Shown one piece after another: positions 23,101-35,894 of a DNA stretch of 64,000 nt. The notes under the pieces were generated by a model, which had not been told where the DNA came from, ran no database searches, and saw nothing but the letters and a program-made list of their open reading frames with translations. Within the stretch, counting starts at the first letter, position 1. The number at the start of each line of letters is the position of its first letter. The stretch is from Solanum dulcamara (lineage: Eukaryota > Streptophyta > Magnoliopsida > Solanales > Solanaceae): NCBI RefSeq assembly GCF_947179165.1, contig NC_077246.1, positions 69,722,421 to 69,786,420 on the forward strand. Reading direction: 5' to 3'. Both the position numbers and the translations under genes were made by a program.

Positions 23101-23185
23101 CATCATCCTATCACCGATCCTCTTTACCTCTATCACACACTCCATAAGATCCACGTCGACGAGAATACCTACACCAAATAAGCAA
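20167..23185 (-). mobile_element. RTE-type LINE, 5'-truncated and inactive
   Basis: Minus-strand non-LTR retrotransposon of about 3.0 kb. The 5' end is lost inside the endonuclease: the first recognisable part reads GVGILVDVDLMECVIEVKR, then the endonuclease core with VVSVYAPCVG and GGDFNGHIG. The reverse transcriptase follows, with [40 protein letters not shown] and the catalytic motif FADD (codons at 21266-21277), then the C-terminal domain with [20 protein letters not shown] and [17 protein letters not shown]. Frameshifts and stops break it into at least seven fragments, so it cannot make protein. The 3' UTR ends in the shared Solanaceae tail and a (CAA/CCA)n run at 20167-20192 on the plus strand. 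No target-site duplication was recognised. Confidence 0.92.
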
Positions 23186-25616
23186 AATCATAGTTCATTA
23201 ATAAGGTATTGATATATTCTGAGGCACCACATTAATAAATCGTATATCATCTTTCTATGGTTAATAAATACTTGTGAATTTGTGATTACATGTCCTTACA
23301 AGTTTTTAAATACATATAATTCTACAAATATTTACTGTTAACAATATGAAGTAACTATTTTTTTTTAATATAATACTTTCACATGGTATGAATAAAACGT
23401 TGAGTTTTTTTTTTTTTTGCAAAATTAAATTATTTTACATTATAAAACCAAAAAAAATGGATCAAAAACTATAAATCTTAATCTAGAAATGCAAGTGACC
23501 TGATACCACATAATTTTCCATTGTAATTAGGACACTGATTTTATAATGTGAAATTTAGATATTAAAGAATTATCTAAAATACTATAATTAAAAATATTTA
23601 AACTATATAAGTATCAAAACTTGGAGTCCAAAAAATATATATTTAACTTCCAATTCCGAAAACCTTTTTAAAATTTTAATATATTCATAGTTCTTATATT
23701 AGATGTCCTTGTAATATATATTTTTTTGGCTATATCCTTCTTTAAATCACATACGAGAATTTAGTGTTATGATTATTGTCAAGTAATTCTATAAGATAAC
23801 AATACATATTAATTGTAATTAAGTGATATGTGTACAAACAAATAACATGTAATTATTAATTTATTCTAAATATATCAGATAAGCTTTACCTTCGTACTAT
23901 TCCATTAATAAATCGTTTTGGTTTCACACTCATATTCGATATTTGTATGAAAGCTTCAATTAATTTAAATTCGGTTCATATAAGATATATTAAAGAAATA
24001 AAAAAAATTTCATAACATAATTTATTTCATATTTAGACTCGAAATTCAAGAGATGTGATAGTTATGTTTACCTTCATAGTATATTTATTAGGGATTATTT
24101 ATGTTGGACAAACATAGACAATTTTGGGATAAAAAATTTGTACTGTTTTATTCTTCATTAATTTGAGATAAGTTCGATCAGAATTAATAATTAATATTGA
24201 GATAAATTATCTTTTCATACAATAATACTATCAAATAAAGCAAAAAATGACAAAAACACTCCTGAAGTCCCTCAAATTCTTTTTTTTACTAATAAATATA
24301 CAATATACGTTATTTTTAATATGCTAAATACATAGTCAAATAAATTTAAAAATAACTAATCTCATCATAATTTATTGTCAAATCAAGCGACCCTTATAAA
24401 ATCTAAACCACCACCTTATCAAGGATTCACTTTAACCAACTAAATTATTAGAGATAATAGTCAAAACACACATAAATTAGTGTGTATTATTTTTGCGAGG
24501 TTCATATCTGAAGTATAAATATTTATATTTTTTACCTAAATTATTACTAAATATTTATCAAAACACACCTTAAAGCTAACTAGACCAAGTATTTGAATAC
24601 AATCACTAAAATCAAGGTAATTTACCTATAATCTTTTTCCGAAAAGGGTCAAATATACACTTGTACTATTGAAAATAGTTTAAATATACCCTTGTTATAC
24701 TTTTGGGCTAAATATACCTATCATGTTATACTTTCGGTTCAAATTTACCCCCTATCATTATACTTTCGTACAAATTCGCCTTAATTTTAACGGAATAACA
24801 CTTGAAAAGTTCAAAATTAAATAATTCATTCCAAATTTTAAATATATGATTTTTTAGGAATAAATAAATTTTTAAGTACTAATTTGGGTTTTTTCCCTTA
24901 GAAATGACAATACAGAATGCATTGCATAATTTTAAGTACTAATACATGAAATTTCTAAATATTATTTTGAGTCTTTTTTCTTACAAAATGATAAGACAAC
25001 AAATGCTGCAAAATAATTTTGCAGAATTTTCTATCTTATCATTTTGTAAGGAAAAAAAACTTAAATTAGTATTTAGAAATTTCATGTATTAGTATTGTAT
25101 TGTCATTTTTAAGAAAAAAAAGTTCAGGAAATTTAATTTATTTTTAAAAAAATCAGATATTTAAAATTGAGAATGAGTTATTTCACTTTGAACTTTTCAA
25201 GTGTTCTTTCATTAAAAATTAAGGGCGAATTTGTATCAAAATATAATGAGAAGTGTATACTTGAAATGAAAATATAACATGAAGGATAAATTTAATCCAA
25301 AAATATAAAAAGATGTATATTTAAACCATTTCCATTAGTATAGACGTATATTTAACCCTATTTCAAAAAAAAATTCACATGATAACTGACTCATTAATTT
25401 TGAGGAATGCTTCAATAATAATCCAAATAGAAAACTCGTAAAATTATAATTATTTAGATATATTTTTTACGGTTACATTCCGAACAAAGGCAAATAGAGG
25501 GGCAAAAACAAAATTGTCTCGCTCTTCTTTTACCATCTCCTAGAAGAGAAATAGCCATTGTTGTTTTTGTTCTAGCAAACTGTACAGAGCCTTTCAAAGT
25601 AGCAGAAGAAGAAGAA
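23186..25616. other. Intergenic region upstream of TON1
   Basis: Highly AT-rich and without genes. It contains a large foldback element (24636-25368, listed separately). The TON1 promoter and 5' UTR should lie within about 25440-25616; the purine-rich run 'agcagaagaagaagaa' directly precedes the start codon. No TATA box is obvious. Confidence 0.45.
24636..25368. mobile_element. Large foldback miniature element
   Basis: About 730 bp that is nearly one inverted repeat. The left arm has 'gggtcaaatatacacttgta', 'gaaatttctaaatattattt' and 'cttacaaaatgataagac'; the right arm holds their reverse complements, ending 'gacgtatatttaaccct'. The centre of symmetry is near 25010. Arms differ by scattered substitutions. 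No open frame and no clear target-site duplication. Confidence 0.8.
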
Positions 25617-28600
25617 ATGGACGATTATACTAGAGAAATGATGGACCTCAAAACCCTCGTTACACGAACCCTAGAGAAGAAAGGCGTCCTTGCTAAGATC
25701 CGAGTAATTAACCCTTTTTTCCTCTGCATTTTCATTTTTTAATTTATTTTCTTATAATTTATACATTATTTGAGGTAAATTGATCTTAGGATCCGATCTG
25801 TTAATTACGTATATATGCTTTATATTTTTAAAATTTTTTTGTTACTGTGGTGTCCGAGCCAGCTTATGAGCAGCTAGACTAATTTCAAGTACCGAGTAGC
25901 TCTCCCAAATGCATGGAAATAAGTCACCTACTCCCTCCCTCCGTCCTAATTTAAGTGTTTTAGTTTGATTGGGCAGAAATAAGAGAGATACTTTTGAATT
26001 TTGTGTTTTTAACTTAAAGAAGTTTGTAGTACTTTTAATCATGTGATCTTAAACGTGTTAGGTAGAATGTTAGAATTTGAAAACTTACTAAATACAGACG
26101 GATGCACTCTTTTCAGGACAAACCAAAAAGAAAAGTAAGACAAATAAATTGTAACGGAGGAAGTATTATTTTGTTACCGGAATTTGAACTTGAGACTTCT
26201 TGATTCTCAAGTACTTCGTTAACTACTAGGCCATGCCCAAGGGTACAACTCGCTATATTATTTCAACAATAGTATGGAATCCTTGAAATGAAGCTATAAT
26301 TTGATAGTTGTATGGTTATTATATGTGATGGTTTGGTTTTAACATATAGGTCATTTTTTTTAGCTGCCTTAATGTTTATAACTGAATATGAAATTCATCT
26401 GGGGTGGTGTGTGTGTGTGTGTGTGGGGGGGGGAATTAGAGATGGATCTGCATCACTTTGATTGTTGTAGCCTAATTCTATTAGTTTGTAATTTTTTTAT
26501 GAAGCTGTAATTTGATTTATTTTTTATTTATTTATTGGTTATTTTACGTGATAGTTTGGTTTTAATATATAATCTTTATCTGCCGCAATGTTTATAATTG
26601 AATAGGAGGTTGCCGTAATGTGATATGTGGTGTGACACAATAACCTCAAAGGAGGTCATATCCATAAGATGCTATAATGACCGTTACTTAAGAAGAGATC
26701 ATAAGGATGGGGTGGGGGGTCTTGTGGGACATTAATTTAAGAAAGACCATACAGGACTAGCAATGGATTGAGGTTGAGGAGTTATATAAAATCTACCAAT
26801 ACTTAGAACGGGAATAGGGGGGCGACAAGGTATTTTTTTGTGAAAGTAAATGTATTTCATTCATAAACATGGCCAAAAAGCTGGCCTTATACAGGGGAAT
26901 GACAAGGCTTATAAGGGGAATAAGCTAATCATTTACAGTAAAATCACTTAGAATGGAGATTACAGAAGATGTGCAACAAAATAAATACAACATGGGGAAC
27001 AACACCATGTTATGTCTCTTGTGGATTACTTGGAGTGAAAGAAATAGAAGGTTACATGATCAGGGATCCCCCTATAGAAAAAGAAAAAGAAAGGATCCCA
27101 TCTGTACAAAAAGCCTAATCCTGTAGTAAATTGATGTAATCTAGCATGTTGTTTTCATCCTTTAGCTGCATAATTGTAGTAAACACTAAAAACTGATGAC
27201 CTCTAGTTGTTATGTCACATTTTCTTCCTTTGAATTGGGTCATTCTTTTCTTGTTGTAGATTGTATACTCTATAAGACATTTTACTAATTTTATATATTT
27301 TACGGTGTTACGATTTGTAGGCCGAACTTAGAGCAAGCGTTTTTGAGGCAATTGAAGATGAGGATAGAGTAATTGAGAAGGATGAAGGCTTGCCCCCTGC
27401 GCTATTGGGTAGCTGCAATGATCAGGCAAAACAACTCCATAATTCACCTTCAGGTCATTTTAAACTTTTTTCTTTGTCTTCTGCTTATAGATCATTGCAA
27501 TTTTTTTTGTTAAAGATGGATCATGGAAGGAGACATACTTATCTTGTCTAGAGCAGTTTTATCGACTTTGGTAATATATGTCAGAAAGCCGAGTTGTTTT
27601 CATATACTGCAGCAGACTGTCTATTAAAAGTCTCAATCTATTGTATGGATTGACATTTGGTCGCAGAACCTCTGTCAGTACTTAGAACCTAGGAGTTCAA
27701 TCTAAATATCTTATTTAGGATCTGATTCGGTGAACTTCCCTCCTGATAAACCCAAATGTAATTTCCATATGGCTACATCTTTTTCTTTCCCAACAAATAT
27801 GATATTACTTTCTTGTTTCAGATCCATTTAGTTTGAATTTTTGATGAAATAAGATATCCAGAACAAATTACAATCTCCAATATCAAATTAGATGTTTCCA
27901 AGATACTTTATATTAAATAAGTCTTGGAGAAAATCATAGTGTGTCATCAATCAGCAAAGTTAAGTATGTACTTGAACTCTGCATAAATTTTGTTGTCTTA
28001 TATTTTACCTTTAAAACATTTTTGCTTCCATGTCAAAAGGGTAAAACTCTTTAATTTATCTCGGTTGAACAAATTGAAGTGCAGTTGTCTAGGAGCATGA
28101 TAATAACACGTTTAGTACTTGAAAATATATCTTTTCTTCTAAACTACTAAGCTCTAAATAAACAATCATAAAACAAAAAAAAAAATTACTAAGATCTAAA
28201 TAGTTCAATATTTCAACTTTTAGCGTTTTGTGCAAGATAACTAGTGAAATGCGATCATTCCATCTTTAAGTGTTTTTTCCTTTTTTTGATTGCTTTTAAA
28301 CACTATCTAAATCATGCTTGTGGGGAACAATCAAGCAATATATTCCCAAAATCTCTTTTTCCTTCACATTTTAAGCCAAACTCATCACTATTACTGGTTT
28401 ACTCACGATTTGGCCCTCATTATATTGTCGATGCTCCAAATATCTAGCTGCGCATGCGGTGGGGGTGTAGAGTATTTCACATTGGTTGGGCGAATGGGTT
28501 CTCATTATATGGTCTTGACAAACATCATAAAGCATGTCTTAGCTGAAGATACTAAAAGCAAACATCAGTTACAAAAAAAATACTAAATCTGGAGGGCTAT

Positions 28601-31600
28601 ACCCCTTAAAGTAAATGCTTCTCTAGTTACTTAAGAATTTTCAGTAAGGTACTTAGACGTGTCTTAATTGAACCCTGGGATGATAATGTGCCTCTTATTG
28701 CAGTCCGCACAACTTATGATCAATGCATCAACATAATTGTGTTTAAGTTCTAAGAAGTGTTAAAATTTAATACATCCTCCTATAGTAGATCACTTTGCTT
28801 ATCCATTTTAACCGTTTGATTTGTTCTGTGTGCAGGAAGGCTACTAACTGCACTTATATGTGAATATTTGGATTGGGCTCAATTAAACCATACACTTAAG
28901 GTGTATTCGCCAGAGTGTAACTTGGTAATCATGTACTGTGCTCTCCGGTGTGAATTTATAATGCTCTTCACAAAGTTTTGTCAGTGTCTAGTTCTAATTA
29001 CAAAGAACCCATTGTGTGATTCTGCAGCCAAAGGATTCATGGAAATCTGAGCTAAAAGAATTTAGCAGCAAGAATGGTTATGATCTTAACAGGAACGGTG
29101 ACAGTGCTCCCTTGCTTTTGGATGTTCTTGAAGGGTTCTTGAAATATGAGGTTTGATATAACCTTCCATTTTAGATGTATTATATACTCTGATAAATTTG
29201 TTTTTTAAAAATATTTTGTTTTAGATAAGTATTGTCTGACAAATGTTTATGCTAGTAACTACGGAAATAAGATAAATGGAAGGAGAAAAAACCCAAAATA
29301 GTCTCTTATCTTTGGGTTAAGACTCAAAATCATCCTTGAGTTTTCAAATGGAGCACTAATAGTCCCTCATGTTTGCAATATTGGTACACTTTTGGTCCTC
29401 TCCAAAGTTTTGCCTATTTTTTAACATTGATTTTGTCCACAATTTCATTTATGAAATGTTCAGTTGTCTTTTTATATATTTAATAGAAATAATAATTTGA
29501 TGTGAGTGAATGTGAGAAGAAAAATACCTTGTTTTGTTTAGTAGAAATATTATTGCAGCTATAATTCGAGAGGTTCATCACATCGATTTCATGTGCAATA
29601 GTACAAAAGTTTCTGTTCTTGCAACGTCATATGTCAAGGTTTTCTTAGTTAAGCTACAATAATATTCCTTTTGAACAGGGTAAGGTGTTCTTCTTCTCAC
29701 CTTCTCTCACGTGGAGTTATTATTACTACCAAATATATATAAAATGATGATTGAACATTCCATACATAAAATTGTGGACAAAATTAATTTTAAAAAATAG
29801 GCCAAAGTTTGGGGGAGGACCAAAAGTGCACCAATATTGCAAACATGAGGGACTATCAGTGCTTTATGTGAAAACTCAAGGATGACTTTGAATCTTAACT
29901 CAAACATGAGTGATTATTAGTGCTGTATGTGAAAACTCAAGGATGACTTTGAATCTTAATTCAAAGATAATGGACTATTTTGGGCCTTTTCTCTAAATGG
30001 AAGTGAGGAGAATAAATATTAGGAACCATAATATAGAAACATATATATTGGAGAGTTAAAGTTATTTACCTAAAAAAGTGAGAGACAGAGAAAATAACAT
30101 GTATAAAATAGGTAGAATCATATTACGTTGTAGGGTCTCTACTTTTTGGTGTACTAATATACCAGAGATTTTCCCATTGTTAACAGAAAAATTTCCCTTA
30201 TAAAAAATGTAAAATGGGTAAAAACAGCTATAGTTGTTAAGATTAGGAGTTTTGGAATCCCAATGCAATCGTGGCACTATTGCACTGCGTCCTAGAAGTG
30301 TTTTTATAAGCTGTAGTTTGTTTTGTATAGATTGATTAACTGTTCGGCAAGTGCAGAGCTATTGTAAAATGCAGTCCTGAGATCAGAAAAGCATTTTCCC
30401 AGCCAAATAACATGCAAATGCAGAATGCTCTAGGAAAGATCTGATCATGAAACAGATCATAGAAGAGAACAGAGATCTATATTTTGTAGTTTTAAGTTCC
30501 TGCATGCAGCGACCGTGGATTTAAAACTAACTAGCCGGTCACACATTGAGAAATGTCGAGATCTAATTGGGATATGAGATAATTTGGAAACTCACTAGTT
30601 AGATGCTCTACGATATAGGACTGTGGATCATCCCTGAGCATAATCTTTTTCAGCACAAGTTGTTAAATTAAGTATCACTATTTGTAAGCAATACCAGGAG
30701 CTAGCTTGTACCAGGTGCATTTTAGTGATTAAAATGCTAAACAATCTATTCATTTATTAATTGACATATAAAAGTTACTGGTTATTGATTGACATGTGTA
30801 AAGAAGTGTATCAATATGTTAGAATTGATATAAAAACTTTTGTTGGTAGTAACTGATTGTTGTTCTGCTTTTGGGATCTCCAATGTTCTGGCTGTTATGC
30901 TGCAATTCCAGATGGTGGGAGCTGTTAATACGTGTAAATGATTTTATTATAGTATTTGCAAATAACAGCTTCCAATATTGGTCGGTATGGAAGTGTGTCC
31001 AGTAGAAATTATAGCAAGTATTGTTTCTGATTTCTTTTATTTTTTTTGGCAGAACTTTTCTCAAGCAAGGGGTGCTGGATATCTGTCCAACACTGAAGCT
31101 AAGAATGTTAGGAAGCCTTCTTCATCTTCAGTTGCCGGGGGGTTACCTCCATTGGGAAGGTTAACATATAAAATATTATCATTTCTTTTACTCTTTAGTT
31201 TGGATTTAAAATTGACTTGGAACCATTTTACCCCACAGGCCAGGTCCTGCTGCCCAGTCATCTGGTAAGTAATCTAGCTGACCCTCCCCCACCTTCTGGC
31301 AGTTAATTCCCGTAGTATGAATTTCTGATATTGTTGAGTTTCTAGACAGAAGGGCAGGTTCATCTATATCCGGATATAGGAAAGATGAATACAACTGGAG
31401 ATATGAAAATGAAGAGCTTTCGCAGGATGTAATGCTTGCCTCATCTGCCTTAGATAACCTTCAATTGGACAGAAAAGCTTGGAACCTTACCACTTCATGG
31501 CGGTCAGTGTTTAAACTCTCAATAGACTTTAACACATTTGGTTATAATGTAATTATCTGTTGGCTTGTTACAAGTCAGTTTTCGTGGATTATAGTGCCAA

Positions 31601-31926
31601 AAAGTTCTTGTTTTTTAGTGCTCCCCCCCAAGTAAAGACATTACCATGCTTGAAAAGTGCTCCTATTTTATTAGATCAAGTAGAAGTTTGTTACATGAGC
31701 CATGGGACGTTCAACTATCATCGTGATAAGCAATGACCAAGAACTGATGATAGCTGCTGAAGTTCGTGAAAAACATGCATAGAGTTGTTTTTCCTTTAGT
31801 TGATGTCTCTGTCGTTTGTCATCCTTTAAATTACCGTCCAGAAAACTGAGCGGTATCCCAACTTGTGCTGAATTTTGCAGGCACAGAGGTGATGGGATAT
31901 CAGAGGATGATGGCAGGATGGAATAG
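25617..31926 (+). CDS. TON1: TONNEAU 1 (TON1), LisH/FOP-like protein
   Basis: A 255-aa cytoplasmic protein of the TON1-TRM-PP2A complex, which organises cortical microtubules and the preprophase band in plants. It is related to animal centrosomal FOP. Exons: 25617-25703, 27321-27453, 28836-28924, 29028-29150, 31053-31159, 31239-31264, 31346-31502 and 31881-31926; every junction is GT..AG and in phase. The N terminus MDDYTREMMDLKTLVTRTLE and the segment CEYLDWAQLNHTLKVYSPE are as I remember TON1. The LisH dimerisation motif lies at about residues 72-104, and DSAPLLLDVLEGFLKYE follows near 130. The C-terminal third (exons 5-8) is Ser, Gly and Pro-rich and less conserved. Arabidopsis TON1a/b are about 257-260 aa, so this is full length. 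Introns 1 and 4 hold mobile elements. Confidence 0.97.
25848..26255 (-). mobile_element. tRNA-derived SINE split by a Stowaway element
   Basis: On the minus strand the head (26255-26166) reads 'atggcctagtagttaacgaa' (A-box-like) and 'agtctcaagttcaaattcc' (B-box-like). The body and tail continue at 25928-25848 with 'ggagagctactcggtacttg' and 'ataagctggctcggacac'. The two halves are separated by a Stowaway element at 25931-26163. I recall a Solanaceae SINE family with this head and tail but cannot name it with certainty. It lies in TON1 intron 1, antisense to the gene. Confidence 0.7.
25931..26163. mobile_element. Stowaway miniature element nested in a SINE
   Basis: 233 bp with ends CTCCCTCCCTCCGTCC and, on the other strand, CTTCCTCCGTTAC, close to the Stowaway (Tc1/mariner) terminal consensus. 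It is flanked by TA on both sides (25929-25930 and 26164-26165). No coding capacity. It sits inside the SINE described above, so it arrived later. Confidence 0.8.
26407..26433. repeat. (GT)n plus G-run microsatellite
   Basis: About nine GT dinucleotides are followed by nine G residues, in TON1 intron 1. It is likely to be length-polymorphic. Confidence 0.85.
29283..29993. mobile_element. Mutator-like miniature element in TON1 intron 4
   Basis: 711 bp with long inverted arms: the left begins GAGAAAAAACCCAAAATAGT, and the right reads out the reverse complement ending ATTTTGGGCCTTTTCTC. It is flanked by a perfect 10-bp duplication, TAAATGGAAG (29273-29282 and 29994-30003), in the 9-10 bp range of Mutator-like elements. 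The right arm has an internal direct repeat ('gaaaactcaaggatgacttt' at about 29870 and 29930). No open frame of note. Confidence 0.85.
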
Positions 31927-32462
31927 ATGAGATTATATCATCACCATATCACTAATATGTGAAATTGGCAATTGATGATATCCTTCAACTTAGAGATACA
32001 ATGTTCTAATGTATGCTATGTTATGATTTATATACAATATTGCTTGTAGTAATTCGTGTGTGCTTCTCATTTTCTTTTCTTTTTTGGTATATCATCTTTG
32101 TTATTTCCTTCTATAGCTAAGCAAGCAGTGTTTTTAATGCAATTTTTTTGTCATATGAATGTTTGTTCTTAGTGCTGGCATATGGGCGGGTTCATAACAG
32201 GTCAGCCAAAATGAATGAAATATCCGCCCCGTCTATATTTTCATGGAAAAACGGTTGCTTTGACCATTTTTTGTTCAAATAGCCACTTTTTGGCCTTAAT
32301 AATTGCTCCCCTATCCCTTATTAGTTGTTCAAATTATTAAAAATTGTTGTCCCTAATTATTTGTCAATTTATAAAACCAAAACAGCATTAATTAAAATCC
32401 CCATTTTGTTGTCTTGGAATTCAACTAGTGACCACTATTTAAAAAAAAATTGAGTACACTAT
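31927..32462. other. TON1 3' flank before the satellite
   Basis: The TON1 3' UTR should occupy the first 200 bp or so. Around 32168-32240 'gctggcatatgggcgggttc' resembles the end of a hAT-like miniature element, without a visible partner end. No gene seen. Confidence 0.4.
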
Positions 32463-35400
32463 GATATGAGGGCTAACACAAGAAAATCGTTCAATTTTGC
32501 TTGTGCGGTCCTAAAATGCTTTGATATGTCGTGGATTGTGCCAAGCCTTGCTTATAAATACTGCTCCCCTGAGTACTTATTATTGAGAGTCTCATAAGGG
32601 TTTCGAAAAAAAATGATCGAAAGTCATCACCAAAATATTCAAGGCTAAAAACATGAAAAATGAGAAAATTGTCTAATTCGACTTGTGCGGCACTTAAATG
32701 CATTGACTATGTCGAGGGTACATGTACTTTTCTCTCGGATACTTATAAAGGGTCTCATAAAAAAATTGATCAAAAGTCATATCACCAAAATAGTCATGGG
32801 TTAGCATGCAGAAAATAAAAAAAATGTCTAATTTCGCTTGTGCGGCCTGTGGATCGTGCCAAGGTACATGTATGGTTCCCTCGGGTACTTACGGAGGGTC
32901 CCATAAAAGTTTTTTAAAAAATTTGATCGAAAGTCATGTCATCAAAATATTTATGGGCTAACACATGAAAAATGAGAAAATCACTTAATTCCATTTGTGC
33001 GGCCCCTAAACTTTATGAATAGGCTGTGGATCGTGTCGAGCCTACACGTATTAATCCATAGGGTACTTACGGAGGGTCACATAAATATTTTTTTTAAAAT
33101 GACCGAAAACTGTATCACCAAAATATTCATGAGCTAACATACACTAAAAATGAGAAAATCGTCTAATTCCTCTTGTGCGACCCTTTATTTCTATGAATAC
33201 GCTGTGGATCGTGTTGAGACTACATGTACTTCTCCCTCAGGTATGTACGAAGAGTCCCATAAAGGTTTCGAAAAAAATTTGATCAAAATCTATATCACCA
33301 AAATATTCATGGGCTGTTACACAAAATAAAAAAAATCATCTAATTTTGCTTGTGCGATCCTTAAATTCTATGAATACGTCGTAGATCATATCGAGGCTAC
33401 ATGTATTTCTCCCTAGGTAGTTCAAAAGATCCTATAAAGGTTTCGGCAAAAAATTAACCGAAATCCATATCACCAAAATATTAAAAGGCTAACACATACG
33501 GAAAATGAGAAAATCGCTTAATTCCACTAGTGCGGCCCATAAATTCTACGAATACGTTGTGGATCGTGCCGAGGCTACACGAGCAACCCTAAGTACTTAC
33601 AGAGGGTACCATAAAAGTTTTGAAAAGAGTTGATCGAAATCCATCACCAAAATATTCGTAGGCGTTACAAATGAAAATTGAGAAAATCATCTAATTTTGC
33701 TAGTGCAACCCCTAAATTCAATGAATATGTCGTGGATCGTGCCAAAGCTATACGTACTGCTCCTCGGGTACTTATAGAAGTCCGTAAAGGTTTCAAAAAA
33801 AATTTGACTTAAAGCCATATCACCAAAATATTCATTGCTAACACACGTGAAAAATGAGAAAACCATCTAATTCTGCTTTTGCGGTCCCTATATGCTATGG
33901 ATATGCTGTGGATCGTGCTGAGGCTATACGTACTGCTTCCCCGGATACTTACGAAGGGTCCCATAAAAATTGCAGAAAAAAATTGGTCAGAAATCATATA
34001 ATTAAAATATTAATGGGCTAACACACGAAAAATAAGAAAATCGCCTAATTCCGCTTGTGCAGCTCCTAAATTCTATGAATATATAATGAATCGTGCCGAG
34101 TCTACACATATCGCTCCCTCATATATTAACGGAGGATCCCATAAAAGTTTCACAAAAAAATTGACCAAAAGGCCTATCATCAAAATATTCATAGGTTAAC
34201 ACACATATAAAATGGAAAAATCACCTCATTTAGCTTGTGCAGGCCCTAAACGTTATAAATACGCCGTAGATTGTGTCGATGTTACACATACTTCTCCCCC
34301 GGCTACTTACAAAGGGTCCATAAAGGTTTTAGATTTTTTTACCTAAAGTCATATCACTCAAATATTCATGGGTTAATACATACGAAAAAATAAGAAAATC
34401 GCTAAATTCCATTTGTACAGCCTCTAAATGCTATGATTACATCATGAATCATACCGAGGCTACACGTAATTCTCTTTTGGGTATGAATATACGTGAATTA
34501 TACCGAGGCTACACGTACTGCTCCTCCGGGTACTTACGAAAGGTCACGTAAAAGTTTCGAAAGAAGATTGATCGAAAGCAATTTCACCAAATTATTAATG
34601 GGCTAACATACATAAAAAATTAAGAAAATTACCTAATTTCTCTTGTGCGGTCTCTAAATGAATACGTCGTGGATTGTGCCGATGCTACACATACGTCTCT
34701 CCTGGGTATGAACGGAGGGTACCAAAAAGGTTTTGGAGAAAAATTAACCGAAATTCATATCACCAAAATATTCTTTGGCTAACACACATGAAAAATAAGA
34801 AAATCACATAATTTTGCTAGTGCAACCCATAAATTCTATGATTACGACGTGGATCGTGCCCAGACTACACGTACTGTAACCCTAGATACTTACAGAGGGT
34901 CACATAAAGGTTTCAAAAAAAAATTGGCCGAAATTCATTATCACCAAAATATCATTGGCTAACACAGATGAAAAATGATAAAATCGCCAAATTCGGCTAG
35001 TGCGGCCTCTAAGTTCTATGTATAAGCCGTGGATTATGCCAAGTCTACATGTACTAATCTCCCGGGTGCTTACAGAAGGTCCCATAAAGGTTCGGGAAAA
35101 AAATTGACCTAAAGCCAAATAACCAAAATACTCATGGCTAACACATATAAAAAGTGAGAAAATCGCTTAATTCTGCTACTGCAGTCCCTAAATGTTATGA
35201 ATATGCAGAGGATTATGCCAATGCTACACTTACTGATCCTTCGGGTTCTTACGGAGGATCCCTTAAAGGTTTCGGAAAAAAATTGTCCGGAAAACATATT
35301 AGCAAAATATTAATCAGCTAACACTCACGAAAAATAAGAAAATCGCTTATTTCCGCTTGTGCGGCCTAAAAATGCTATGAATACACCGGAGATCGGCTAC

Positions 35401-35894
35401 ACTTACTTCTCCCTCGTGTACTTACAAGGGTTCCAAAAAGTTTTCAGAAAAAATTGACGAAAAACCATATCATAAAAATATTAATAGGCTAACACACACG
35501 AAAAATGAGTAAATCGCCTAATTCCACTTGTATGTCCCTTAATGCTATGAATACGCTATAGATCGTGTCGAGTCTATATGTACTGCTTCCCCTAGTACTT
35601 ACGAAGGGTCTCATAAAAATTTCAAAAAAAATTTGATCAGAAGCCATATAACCAAAATATTCCCGGGCTAATGAACACAAAAAATGAGAAAAACGTCTAT
35701 TTCTGTTTGTGCTGCCCCAAAATTCTATGAATATATCGTGAATCGTGCCCAAACTACACATATTTCTCTACCGGGTACTTATGGAAGATCCATAAAATTT
35801 CAAAAAAAAAAATTCATCGAAAGTCATGTCACCAAAATATGCATGGGCTAACACACATGAAAAATGAGAAAATTGTCTAACTTAGCTAGTGCGG

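Noticed and set aside
22387..23212. Plus-strand frames of 62-122 codons
   Set aside because: They are complements of the minus-strand LINE endonuclease and reverse transcriptase.
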